Below, in pieces: positions 7,352-14,338 of a stretch of DNA of 14,405 bases. The number at the start of each line of letters is the position of its first letter. The stretch's first letter is position 1. A program made the position numbers and the translations under genes. The stretch lies in NCBI GenBank assembly GCA_013151785.1, contig JAADHP010000027.1:1-14405 (forward strand), read 5' to 3'. The notes under the pieces are model-generated. The model ran no database searches. It had not been told where the DNA came from and saw nothing but the letters and a program-made list of their open reading frames with translations. This stretch comes from Nitrospirota bacterium (lineage in GTDB: Bacteria > Nitrospirota > Thermodesulfovibrionia > Thermodesulfovibrionales > JdFR-85).

Positions 7352-7450
7352 GCGGACATCCATGTCCGCTTCCGAGGGAATTTTGCGATTCACCCCTCCT
7401 GGTGAATCTTATGCAAAATTCAAATCCGTTCAGACTCTACCATACCACTG
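7318..7450 (-). repeat. structured palindromic element, copy 1 (candidate ncRNA or mobile repeat)
   Basis: A perfect 19-bp inverted repeat, CAGTGGTATGGTAGAGTCT (7318-7336) with its complement (7432-7450), encloses two further hairpins. Read on the minus strand, the interior has a 9-bp stem, GAATTTTGC (complement of 7413-7421) with GCAAAATTC (complement of 7378-7386). Inside that stem are a 4-nt bulge ATAA and an 8-bp hairpin GATTCACC/GGTGAATC (complement of 7387-7408) with loop AGGAGG. Then come CCTCGGAAGC and a hairpin GCGGACA-tgga-TGTCCGC (complement of 7352-7369). The same architecture with different stem sequences recurs at the right edge of the window. The minus-strand sense is chosen from that match. 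There is no coding capacity. It could be a small RNA gene, a dispersed RNA-like repeat, or a non-autonomous mobile element with terminal inverted repeats. Confidence 0.8.
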
Positions 7451-7478
7451 AAGATAGATTGGAGAAAAATATTTAATT

Positions 7479-7485
7479 AAGGAGG
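7479..7485 (+). promoter_or_regulatory. dapL ribosome binding site
   Basis: AAGGAGG lies 4 nt before the ATG at 7490 and fixes that start. It follows directly after the structured element, so the element lies in the promoter or leader region of dapL. Confidence 0.8.
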
Positions 7486-7489
7486 ACAG

Positions 7490-8659
7490 ATGCCTATAAA
7501 AGTAGAACTCGCAGACAGATTGAAGAGCCTGCCACCATACCTGTTTGCCCGTATTGACGAGATGAAAGAGGAGGCTCTGAGCAAAGGCGTTGATCTGATT
7601 GATATCAGCATTGGAGACCCTGACCTTCCCACCCCGGCACATATAGTTGATGCAATGAAGAAGGCAGTAGAAAAACCTGAACACCATAGATATCCGTCCT
7701 ATGCAGGAATGCTTTCCTATAGAGAGGCTGTGGCACAATGGTATGAAAGACGCTTTAACGTAAAACTTGACCCGGCAGAGGAGGTCTTATCCCTTATCGG
7801 ATCAAAAGAGGGTATAGGTCATATACCCCTTGCCTTTATAAATCCAGGAGATGTTGTTTTATGCCCCTCTCCTGCATATCCTGTATATTCTATAGGTACC
7901 CTTTTTGCCGGTGGAGAGCCCTATTTTATGCCCCTAAAAGAAGAAAACCATTTCTTTCCTGATTTTTCTTCTATCCCCGGGGATATCTTAAAAAGAGCCA
8001 AGATGATGTTTCTGAACTATCCCAATAATCCCACATCACAAACTGCTTCTGTGGAGTTCTTCAAAGAGGCCATCGAGTTTGCAGTAAGACACAACATAAT
8101 AATCTGCCATGACAATGCATACTCTGAGCTGTACTTTGATGGCAAAAGACCAATCAGTTTCCTTGAAGTAGAAGGCGCCATGGATGTGGGAGTGGAGTTC
8201 CACTCACTATCAAAAACCTATAACATGACAGGCTGGAGGATAGGTTTTGTGTGTGGCAATAAAGAGGTAATAGCCGGGCTTGGAAAGATTAAAACAAATA
8301 TTGATTCAGGAATCTTCCAGGCCATTCAGGAGGCAGCTATAGTTGCATTACGGTCTGATGAAGGGATACTGGATGATATAAGGTCAATCTATCAGGAGAG
8401 AAGGGATATTCTTATTGATGGTTTAAGCTCAATTGGACTGAAGGTCAACAAGCCTGATGCCACCTTTTATATCTGGGCAAAGGTGCCTGAAGGATACACA
8501 TCTGAGTCCTTTACAATACATCTTCTTGACAAGGCAGGCATACTGGGCACCCCTGGCAATGGCTTTGGCGAGCCAGGCGAAGGGTACATAAGGTTTGCAT
8601 TAACAGTAAGTGCGGAAAGGCTGAAGGAAGCAGTAGAGAGAATAAAAAAGGCCCTTTAG
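7490..8659 (+). CDS. dapL: LL-diaminopimelate aminotransferase
   Basis: A 389-residue PLP-dependent class I/II aminotransferase. DapL converts tetrahydrodipicolinate directly to LL-2,6-diaminopimelate using glutamate, for lysine and peptidoglycan synthesis. Fold-type I features are SIGDPDLPTP (40-49), HHRYPSYAGM (65-74), LIGSKEGI (102-109), NYPNNPT (176-182) with Asn180, CHDNAYSE (206-213) with Asp208 and Tyr211, SLSKTYNMTGWRIG (239-252) with the PLP lysine K242, and GYIRFALT (365-372) with the carboxylate-binding Arg368. The N-terminal LPPYLFARIDEMKEEA and the GSKEGI, EFHSLSKTYNMTGWRIG and GFGEPGEGYIR segments closely follow the DapL group common in anaerobes. A related aminotransferase with other substrates cannot be excluded from sequence alone. 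It ends 9 bp before folK on the same strand. Confidence 0.88.
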   Translation: MPIKVELADRLKSLPPYLFARIDEMKEEALSKGVDLIDISIGDPDLPTPAHIVDAMKKAVEKPEHHRYPSYAGMLSYREAVAQWYERRFNVKLDPAEEVLSLIGSKEGIGHIPLAFINPGDVVLCPSPAYPVYSIGTLFAGGEPYFMPLKEENHFFPDFSSIPGDILKRAKMMFLNYPNNPTSQTASVEFFKEAIEFAVRHNIIICHDNAYSELYFDGKRPISFLEVEGAMDVGVEFHSLSKTYNMTGWRIGFVCGNKEVIAGLGKIKTNIDSGIFQAIQEAAIVALRSDEGILDDIRSIYQERRDILIDGLSSIGLKVNKPDATFYIWAKVPEGYTSESFTIHLLDKAGILGTPGNGFGEPGEGYIRFALTVSAERLKEAVERIKKAL

Positions 8660-8668
8660 GGTTATGAA

Positions 8669-9184
8669 GTGAAGACAGGTGAACACAGAGTATTTCTTGG
8701 CCTTGGTTCAAACATAGGGGGGAGAAAGGCAAACTGTCTTCAGGCTGTTGATAAACTGAAGGATACTGCTGGCCTGAGTATTATAAGGCAATCATCACTT
8801 TATGAGACACCTCCGTGGGGTGTAAAGACACAGCCTGCATTCATCAATATGGTCATCGAGGCAGAAACCACTCTTACTCCTGAAGAACTCCTTATCAGAA
8901 TAAAAAGGATTGAACGTGAGATGGGACGTGAAAGAACCATCCGATGGGGCCCACGGCTTATAGACATTGATATACTGCTTTATGATAGCAGAATAATCAA
9001 TAAAACTATAAAGGCAGAAGCTCAGGAGTCTTTACAACTAATAATTCCTCACCCGCTAATGGATAAACGGGAGTTTGTTTTAAGGCCCATGGCAGAGATT
9101 GCTCCGGATGTGGTGCATCCATCCTCAGGAAAGACCATTGCCGAGCTTCTTACAGCCCTGAACTCTCAAGAAGAGGGTCTTTGA
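8669..9184 (+). CDS. folK: 2-amino-4-hydroxy-6-hydroxymethyldihydropteridine diphosphokinase
   Basis: FolK transfers pyrophosphate from ATP to 6-hydroxymethyl-7,8-dihydropterin in cytosolic folate synthesis. Motifs in the 171 residues are FLGLGSNIGGR (9-19), LYETPPWG (44-51), FINMV (58-62), RWGPRLIDIDILLYD (92-106) with the magnesium-binding Asp99 and Asp101, and IPHPLMDKREFVLRPMAEIAP (126-146). It is a little longer than the approximately 160-residue E. coli enzyme, with extra residues around 110-123. The start is GTG at 8669; the ATG at 8664 runs into TGA after one codon. Only a weak AGGG stands upstream, so expression may depend on coupling to dapL. No folB, folE or folP is present. Its last 35 bp overlap the end of queC on the opposite strand. 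Confidence 0.95.
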   Translation: MKTGEHRVFLGLGSNIGGRKANCLQAVDKLKDTAGLSIIRQSSLYETPPWGVKTQPAFINMVIEAETTLTPEELLIRIKRIEREMGRERTIRWGPRLIDIDILLYDSRIINKTIKAEAQESLQLIIPHPLMDKREFVLRPMAEIAPDVVHPSSGKTIAELLTALNSQEEGL

Positions 9185-9863
9185 CGCCTATCTCTTCAAA
9201 CCCCTTCAGTCTGTACAGGCAGCTGTCACAACTCAAACAGGGCCTTCCGTCAGGCCGGGGATCATAACAGCTCCAGGTGAGGCTATAATCAAGCCCAAGC
9301 TCCATACCTTTTCTTATTATCTCCGACTTGGTCAGATACAGAAGTGGTGCCTTTATCCTGTATGTGAGCCTTCCCTCCACGGAGATCTTTGTGGCCAGAT
9401 TTGCCATCCTTTCAAAGGCCTCAAGATACTCGGGTCTGCAATCTGGATACCCGCTATAATCCACGGCATTGGCTCCGATAAATATTGTATCAGCTTCAAG
9501 CACCTCGGCCCATCCAAGGGCAAAGGACAGGAAGATGGTATTTCTTGCTGGTACATATGTTACGGGTATCTCCTGGACAGTATCTTCCCCGAGCACCTCT
9601 TTTTTGGGAACACTGATAAGCCTGTCTGTCAGGGCAGAGCCTCCTATCTCGGTTAAATCAAATCGTATGATCATATGTTTTACCACACCAAGGGCATCGG
9701 CAACCCTCCTGGCTGATTCGAGCTCTCTTTTATGACGCTGTGCATAATCAAATGAGAGGGCATAGCACTCGTATCCCTCTGCTCTTGCCACAGCAAGGGT
9801 TGTGGAAGAATCTATCCCACCACTTAATAGAACTACAGCCTTTTTGTTTTCAGAAGACATCAT
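9150..9863 (-). CDS. queC: 7-cyano-7-deazaguanine synthase
   Basis: QueC converts 7-carboxy-7-deazaguanine to preQ0 with ammonia and ATP, in the queuosine/deazapurine pathway. Visible are the PP-loop LSGGIDSSTTLA (residues 13-24 from the chosen start), SFDYAQRHKREL (37-48), VPARNTIFLS (104-113), GANAVDYSGYPDCRPEYLEAF (130-150) and a zinc site of four cysteines at 199, 209, 212 and 215 in SCYDP..GRPCLSCDSC. Two ATG codons (9863 and 9860) follow GGAG at 9871-9874; the first has 7-nt spacing and gives 237 residues, normal for the family. A longer frame begins at 9896 but would overlap the upstream gene by 47 bp without a better ribosome site. The gene overlaps the DUF4388 gene end by about 14 bp and is last in the kdsC-to-queC unit. 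QueD, QueE and QueF genes are not in the window. Confidence 0.95.
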   Translation of the reverse strand: MMSSENKKAVVLLSGGIDSSTTLAVARAEGYECYALSFDYAQRHKRELESARRVADALGVVKHMIIRFDLTEIGGSALTDRLISVPKKEVLGEDTVQEIPVTYVPARNTIFLSFALGWAEVLEADTIFIGANAVDYSGYPDCRPEYLEAFERMANLATKISVEGRLTYRIKAPLLYLTKSEIIRKGMELGLDYSLTWSCYDPRPDGRPCLSCDSCLYRLKGFEEIGVKDPLLESSGL

Positions 9864-10914
9864 CACCGGTCTCCATAATACCATCCGGGCCCGCACTCAT
9901 GAGTTGATATCCCTTCCCATCCTCTGTTAATTTGTATAGGTAATTATTACCCCAGGGGTCTTTCTCGACAGGAATAGATAACCTGTCAGGGAAGGTGCCT
10001 GTCTCCAGATAATTGGTTTCAATGAAAGACCTGATCCGTTCGATTTCAGAGATAGCCTCTAAGCTCTTCAACTGGTTCACGAGATCACCCCGTATTGTTA
10101 TCAGAGAAAACAAAAATGCTACTACCATTACCAAAGGAATCAGATAATTGATAACCGCAGGACTGAGAAGCCTCTTAGGTGGAGCCTCTTCATGGATAAC
10201 TCCTTTTTCTTCCTCCAGTGGTTCTATCAGACCCTTTTCATGAAGAGAGACCAGCGTCTTTGAAACGAGATAGTCATCCATGCCCGAGAGGTCTACAATC
10301 ACGCTGACATCATTTTCACCATCTATATACTGGAGTATCTCCTTTTCTTCCTCTGTTAGTTCCTCCTGCAACTCCTCTGCACGGTCTGTCTTTCTGAAGA
10401 TTGTATCAATGGTCAGTACATCCTCTATTGTAGACCACTCATCAACGATCCTCAGACCGTCCATGAGGATATGCTGTGTGTCAAGCGATATGGGAAGTTC
10501 CTGATCAATGGTTATATTCTGGGGTCGGAATACATAACTGCCTGCAGTCAGTTTAAAAAGCTGGGCAACCTGTTCTATAATGTTTTTCTTTATAAGTTCT
10601 GTTATTTCATCCCTGGAGACCAGACCTTCCTGAAGGAGTATAACACCGAAACGCTGTCCTGTCTCCTTCTGCCTCTTCAACACCCTCTGCAAAGTGGTTT
10701 TGTCTATGAGCCCCTTTTTTATTAAAATCTGTCCTATCCGTTTTTCCTCTGGTCTTCTGTGGGATTTTACAGATATAATGTTTCCTTCTGAGAAATATAT
10801 CTTTATGGTATCTATGGGGCTTTCCACCTGCAGGACACCACTTTTTCTCTGAAAGTATATTAATTGGAAAATATCAGCAAGCCCAAATTCACCTATCGAG
10901 CCCTCTAAAGCCAT
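9850..10914 (-). CDS. DUF4388 (PATAN) protein with C-terminal pseudopilin-like domain
   Basis: A 354-residue modular membrane protein. The N-terminus MALEGSIGEFGLADIFQLIY followed by KSGVLQV (24-30) and IYFSEGNIISVK (39-50) is a DUF4388/PATAN domain. Residues 58-125 (IGQILIKKGLID, FGVILLQEGLVS) resemble the MshEN/GspE N-terminal repeat region. Residues 187-232 look like a winged-helix module. One membrane segment lies at about 256-274. The outside part (about 285-354) contains DPWGNNYLYKL (319-329) and GPDGIMETGDDV (342-353). This is the pattern of the C-terminal calcium-binding part of GspG-type major pseudopilins, but the protein lacks their N-terminal methylated helix. The upstream stop overlaps its ATG by 10 bp (ATGGCTTTAG), with AGGATAAGGAAGGG before it. 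The role is unknown; it may link a cytoplasmic PATAN signal to an envelope partner. Confidence 0.8.
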   Translation of the reverse strand: MALEGSIGEFGLADIFQLIYFQRKSGVLQVESPIDTIKIYFSEGNIISVKSHRRPEEKRIGQILIKKGLIDKTTLQRVLKRQKETGQRFGVILLQEGLVSRDEITELIKKNIIEQVAQLFKLTAGSYVFRPQNITIDQELPISLDTQHILMDGLRIVDEWSTIEDVLTIDTIFRKTDRAEELQEELTEEEKEILQYIDGENDVSVIVDLSGMDDYLVSKTLVSLHEKGLIEPLEEEKGVIHEEAPPKRLLSPAVINYLIPLVMVVAFLFSLITIRGDLVNQLKSLEAISEIERIRSFIETNYLETGTFPDRLSIPVEKDPWGNNYLYKLTEDGKGYQLMSAGPDGIMETGDDVF

Positions 10915-12557
10915 CCCTTCCTTATCCTCTTTTTAATATAAAATATGCCAAAGGTGTATATTATTACTACCATTATAAGTGAAAGTAGCTTTATGTATAA
11001 ATAGTCTGACCGGTGGATATTTACATAAAAATAGTCCATGAAAAACACCATGGACAGGAAAAACAGAATGCCCGCAAGTATTACCATCCCTCTTATAAAT
11101 CTCTCGGAAATCAGAAGGGCAAATCCTGGAATTATAAAGGACAGCAGGGTAATTATTCGTCTCCTTCTTTGTTGATATTCATAGGTTCTCAGGATTGTCT
11201 TTATTCTTTCCTCGGGTGTTTTTTCAAGGGTTACGAGATTCTTGAAGCAATCCATACATATATCTCCCCATGGAAGCCGTCTCTCGCATTTCAAACAAAA
11301 GACCCTGCCACATTTCTTGCACTGAATAGGTATTTCGCTGTCCTTCTGTCGTAAATAGAGCAAAATCATCAGCATAAGTGTATACACAATCAACAGTAGT
11401 GTCTTTTTGTCAAGATGAAAGTCCTGAAGTGATTTAGACAATACCATGGAAAGGAGTTCTCCTTTTTTGAGTGATTCAATTATGGGCATGGGAAGTGATT
11501 GGCCGGATATGAGATCTCTATAAAGGGTGACCCTGTCAAAATCCATGTTTATTGCCTTTGTAAAGTACTCATCACCTTTTTCAAAGTCAAGTTTTTCCCT
11601 TTGTATGATACTCATATTATAGTATGCTGTAACTGTTGGTCTCTTCTCTATTGCCTGCTTGATAAGTGATTCTGCCTCATTAAGATTGCCTAACAGAAGA
11701 TTTACACTGGCAAGATTTACAAGTATGCGCTCATCCTTCATCTTCTTCAACAGACGTTCATATACCTCTCTTGCCTCATTTAATCTCCTGTCTTTCTGTA
11801 AGGCAAGGGCATAGGAGAAGAGGGAATAGTCATCATTGCGTCCTTGCAGGATATGGATAGCACTGGCATTGCTCTGTCCCGTGTTGACAGATATGATTGA
11901 TCTTGTCTGTGCAGAGAAAGCAGCCTTAATGTAGGATTGGAAAAATCGCAATGTTAGAAGACTCAGCAACATCAATAAAAACAACACCAGTCCTATCAGA
12001 TGTCCTCTCTTTTTCAGGGAAATCAGTGAGTAGAACAAGAGAGCCGAAAAAGCAAAATAAAAACCAAATACGGAAGGAATCAGTAATAGCAGGAAGAGAA
12101 CCTTCCTGGGACTCTCTGTTATCTCATGGACAATAAGAGGCATTGTATAAGAAAGACGGACGATGAAGAAGACAGTTAAAGAGACCACTATAGCAAGAAA
12201 TACCGACAGGAGCAGCACTGCACTGATGTTCATGAGGTGCCATATCTCACATACTGTGTAATAGAGCCCCTTTAAATAGTATTTTACAGAAAGAAGGTCC
12301 TCTTTTAATCCTCCATTACCTGCTGTTTTTCGTGCAAGTAAGAAATAGGCGTCGGGATTTTCGGGATTGAGGATAAGGGATTTCTTTATTAACGAGATGG
12401 CTTCCATGCCATCCTTCACCCGGGCTTCGGCCAGTATGATATCGGCATAGTTCCTTGGAAAAGTCAGGGCAATGTCTTTTCTAATGGAAGCACCTGCGCT
12501 GGTAGTAAGAAGGACTATCAAGAAAAACACGGTAAATGTCAGTCTCTTAACCAACAT
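10905..12557 (-). CDS. TPR membrane protein with six-cysteine zinc-ribbon-like motif
   Basis: A polytopic protein of about 550 residues and unknown function. From the chosen ATG, residues 1-23 (MLVKRLTFTVFFLIVLLTTSAGA) look like a signal peptide. Membrane segments follow at about 110-134, 153-179 and 187-204. A tetratricopeptide region spans about 250-345, with helix pairs such as SYALALQKDRRLNEAREVYERLL. Further membrane segments lie at about 386-402, 470-485, 489-509 and 522-541. Between the two membrane groups lies C-x2-C-x4-C-x2-C-x9-C-x2-C (413-437), probably binding one or two zinc ions. The start is unsure: TTG at 12584 has no ribosome site; the ATG at 12557 and TTG at 12554 follow GGAGGG at 12558-12563, although that is very close to the ATG. 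It overlaps the next gene and follows plsY, so it may belong to envelope biogenesis or secretion, by inference. Confidence 0.78.
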   Translation of the reverse strand: MLVKRLTFTVFFLIVLLTTSAGASIRKDIALTFPRNYADIILAEARVKDGMEAISLIKKSLILNPENPDAYFLLARKTAGNGGLKEDLLSVKYYLKGLYYTVCEIWHLMNISAVLLLSVFLAIVVSLTVFFIVRLSYTMPLIVHEITESPRKVLFLLLLIPSVFGFYFAFSALLFYSLISLKKRGHLIGLVLFLLMLLSLLTLRFFQSYIKAAFSAQTRSIISVNTGQSNASAIHILQGRNDDYSLFSYALALQKDRRLNEAREVYERLLKKMKDERILVNLASVNLLLGNLNEAESLIKQAIEKRPTVTAYYNMSIIQREKLDFEKGDEYFTKAINMDFDRVTLYRDLISGQSLPMPIIESLKKGELLSMVLSKSLQDFHLDKKTLLLIVYTLMLMILLYLRQKDSEIPIQCKKCGRVFCLKCERRLPWGDICMDCFKNLVTLEKTPEERIKTILRTYEYQQRRRRIITLLSFIIPGFALLISERFIRGMVILAGILFFLSMVFFMDYFYVNIHRSDYLYIKLLSLIMVVIIYTFGIFYIKKRIRKGWL

Positions 12558-12570
12558 CCCTCCACTGGGT

Positions 12571-13158
12571 TCATTTTTTGCCAATCCTGGGCTCTTTGCC
12601 TTCCATCAGTCTTTTTATGTTTGCCCTGTGTTTGATGAATATCAAAAATGTTAGACACAGGGAGAAGATTATTCCGATGTTATCTGTCTGAAAGATTATC
12701 ATATTGAAAGGCAAAAGTGCAAAGGCTATCAGTGCAGAAAGTGAAGAGTATTTAAAGAGAAAAGTGCTTAACAACCACAAGGATATGGTTATGACCCCCA
12801 CCACAGGCTCATAGACCAGCACAGCGCCAATACTTGTAGCCACACCCTTACCACCCCTCAGTCGGAGAAAGATGGAAAAATCATGGCCAAGCACTGCAGC
12901 AAGGCCTGTCAGTGCAACATATCTGTCCTGGCCATCCATTGATAACACAACCAGGGGAATTATCATACCCTTCAGGATATCACAGAGGAGAGTAACAATG
13001 GCCTCCTTCTTGCCCACTGACCTCAAGACATTCGTTGCGCCGATATTGCCGCTACCAGTCTTCCGGAGATCTATACCCTTTAATCTCGCAATTATCAACC
13101 CAAAAGGTATGGCACCTATAAGATAGGAAAGTACTATTAATGGAATATAGGTTGTCAT
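12571..13158 (-). CDS. plsY: acyl-phosphate:glycerol-3-phosphate acyltransferase
   Basis: PlsY is an inner-membrane enzyme that transfers an acyl group from acyl-phosphate to glycerol-3-phosphate, giving lysophosphatidate, the first step of phospholipid synthesis. The 195-residue, multi-segment protein shows GSGNIGATNVLR (35-46), GHDFSIFLRLRGGKGVATSIG (91-111) and KHRANIKRLMEGKE (176-189), the three conserved loops of the family. The partner PlsX, which makes acyl-phosphate, is not in the window. The ATG at 13158 lies 6 bp after the pgsA stop, with AAGGTGG within the end of pgsA. It is flanked by pgsA and the TPR protein gene. The pgsA-plsY pairing links two glycerol-3-phosphate-using steps of membrane lipid synthesis. 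Confidence 0.97.
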   Translation of the reverse strand: MTTYIPLIVLSYLIGAIPFGLIIARLKGIDLRKTGSGNIGATNVLRSVGKKEAIVTLLCDILKGMIIPLVVLSMDGQDRYVALTGLAAVLGHDFSIFLRLRGGKGVATSIGAVLVYEPVVGVITISLWLLSTFLFKYSSLSALIAFALLPFNMIIFQTDNIGIIFSLCLTFLIFIKHRANIKRLMEGKEPRIGKK

Positions 13159-13164
13159 TACAGT

Positions 13165-13701
13165 CTAAACCACCTTCTTCCAGAATGATATGGTGTATTG
13201 AACACCTGATACCACAGCCAGTATCAGTGCAATCCATATAAGTATCTGACCCGGAATATAAAGATCTATGCCAAATAGTGTATCACCAAGGACAAGGCAT
13301 ATGATAGCTGCAATCTGGGCTACTGTCTTGAGCTTTCCACCCATCTCAGCCTGTATAACGATCTTCTTCGTAAGTGCTGCAATCCTTAAACCTGTTACCA
13401 GGAATTCCCTGATTATTATCACAGTGGCTACGAATACTGACAGTCTTCCCATGTCAACAAGGAGTATAAGCGCTGATATGACAAGAAACTTGTCAGCAAT
13501 GGGATCAAGAAGTATTCCAAACTTTGTAATCTGGCCTGTCTTTCTTGCTATGTATCCGTCAAGAAAATCTGTTAAGGAGGCAAGGGAGAATACAATAGCT
13601 CCAAGAAGAGGTCTTGTAGGTGCGATAAGCAAAAAAAAAGGTATCGAGATGATTCTGCTGAAGGTAAGTACTGTGGGTATGTTAAATCTTACTGTACCCA
13701 T
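13165..13701 (-). CDS. pgsA: CDP-diacylglycerol-glycerol-3-phosphate 3-phosphatidyltransferase
   Basis: PgsA forms phosphatidylglycerol-phosphate from CDP-diacylglycerol and glycerol-3-phosphate in the inner membrane. The 178 residues carry the full CDP-alcohol phosphotransferase signature: D45-x2-D48-G49-x2-A52-R53-x8-G62-x3-D66-x3-D70. They also show the usual start NIPTVLTFSRI (7-17) and IIIREFLVTGLR (95-106), with several hydrophobic segments. Length and motif spacing are normal. The related phosphatidylserine or cardiolipin synthases differ around the REFxxxxLR segment, so PgsA is the best reading. The ATG at 13701 lies inside the end of kdsC (20-bp overlap), indicating coupled translation. 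Confidence 0.95.
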   Translation of the reverse strand: MGTVRFNIPTVLTFSRIISIPFFLLIAPTRPLLGAIVFSLASLTDFLDGYIARKTGQITKFGILLDPIADKFLVISALILLVDMGRLSVFVATVIIIREFLVTGLRIAALTKKIVIQAEMGGKLKTVAQIAAIICLVLGDTLFGIDLYIPGQILIWIALILAVVSGVQYTISFWKKVV

Positions 13702-14209
13702 CTATGATCTCCTTCCATACTCCCTTTGCCTTCAAGATCAGATCCGTTACCTCACGGACAGCACCATGGCCACCTCTGTTTTTTGTAACATAATGGGCAA
13801 ATCTTTTGGCATCCTCTGCAGCATCCGATACCGCAACAGCAAGCCCTGTTCTTACGAGAATGGGTATATCCACTATATCATCGCCAATATAGGCAATCTC
13901 TTCATCTTTGAGGCTGTATTTTTTCTTGAGTTCATTATAGGCAGCCCTCTTGTCGTAACATTTCTGATAAACCTCTTTTATACCCAGTTCGTGAGAACGT
14001 CTTTCAACCACCCTGGAATGTCTACCTGTGATTATAGCCACATTGATTCCATGCCTTATAAGCATCTTGATACCATGGCCGTCTCTGACATGGAATGACT
14101 TGAATTCGTTACCTTCGTTGTCAAGTATTATTCCTCCATTGGTAAGCACACCATCCACATCAAGGATAAGAAACCTGATTTTTTCAGCCTTTTTATATAT
14201 TTTTTCCAT
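13682..14209 (-). CDS. kdsC: 3-deoxy-D-manno-octulosonate-8-phosphate phosphatase (KdsC)
   Basis: KdsC removes phosphate from Kdo-8-phosphate to give Kdo, needed for the inner core of lipopolysaccharide. It is a small HAD-superfamily phosphatase without a cap domain. From the chosen start (175 residues) one sees LDVDGVLTNG with Asp17 nucleophile and Asp19, FHVRDGHGIKML (39-50), IITGR (59-63), YDKR with Lys87, GDDIVDIPIL (109-118) and RGGHGAVREV (145-154). The last is the C-terminal glycine-rich tail typical of KdsC. An ATG at 14227 would add six residues but has no ribosome site. The ATG at 14209 follows GGAGAGG with good spacing and fits the likely transcription start near 14229. It is the first gene of the six-gene minus-strand unit. 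Confidence 0.94.
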   Translation of the reverse strand: MEKIYKKAEKIRFLILDVDGVLTNGGIILDNEGNEFKSFHVRDGHGIKMLIRHGINVAIITGRHSRVVERRSHELGIKEVYQKCYDKRAAYNELKKKYSLKDEEIAYIGDDIVDIPILVRTGLAVAVSDAAEDAKRFAHYVTKNRGGHGAVREVTDLILKAKGVWKEIIDGYSKI

Positions 14210-14235
14210 TACCTCTCCATTATCCATATCATGAT

Positions 14236-14265
14236 ATTATTTCATGAATAGCAAGAAATAGACAA
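14236..14265 (-). promoter_or_regulatory. possible sigma-70 promoter of the kdsC-to-queC unit
   Basis: On the minus strand TTGTCT (complement of 14260-14265) and AATAAT (complement of 14236-14241) are 18 nt apart, matching 4 and 5 of 6 consensus bases. Transcription would start near 14229, giving a leader of about 20 nt before the ATG at 14209 that contains GGAGAGG. This agrees with the shorter KdsC start. Confidence 0.4.
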
Positions 14266-14309
14266 GTGATTGCCCACGCCCAAAACTGCCGATAGGAAAA
14301 AAGTCTGCA

Positions 14310-14338
14310 CAAAGGCAGGCATACAGGTATTGCCTTTG
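14310..14338 (+). repeat. hairpin at the left side of structured element copy 2
   Basis: CAAAGGCA (14310-14317) and TGCCTTTG (14331-14338) pair perfectly over 8 bp around a 13-nt loop that contains ATACAGGTAT. The right arm lies where copy 1 has its outer terminal arm, so this local hairpin would compete with an outer stem closing beyond the window. Confidence 0.5.

Larger units (their letters stand above)
7097..7489. other. 393-bp non-coding region between regulator pair and dapL
   Basis: No open frame of coding character was seen on either strand. The left part (7097-7180) is A/T-rich with a weak imperfect hairpin (GATAGAT at 7092-7098 with ATCTATC at 7125-7131, and GTTAT/ATAAC inside) and no T-run. 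The middle holds the degenerate direct repeat, and 7318-7450 is the structured palindrome, both listed separately. The last 39 bp lead to the dapL ribosome site; I saw no convincing -35/-10 pair there. Confidence 0.7.

Noticed and set aside
7318..7450. Palindrome as an ordinary terminator, attC site or insertion sequence
   Set aside because: No T-run follows the outer stem on either strand, no integrase or transposase is present, and the interior forms independent hairpins shared with a second copy. A CRISPR array is excluded because there are no regularly spaced repeats.
9150..9896. Longer QueC reading from the ATG at 9896
   Set aside because: Adds eleven residues not typical of the family and deepens the overlap with the DUF4388 gene; GGAG with 7-nt spacing supports 9863.
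13268..14098. 276-codon plus-strand open frame opposite pgsA and kdsC
   Set aside because: Spans two well-supported minus-strand genes; the translated product shows no recognisable domain, so it is a shadow frame.
14210..14227. KdsC start at 14227
   Set aside because: No ribosome site; the ATG at 14209 has GGAGAGG just upstream and matches the usual family N-terminus.
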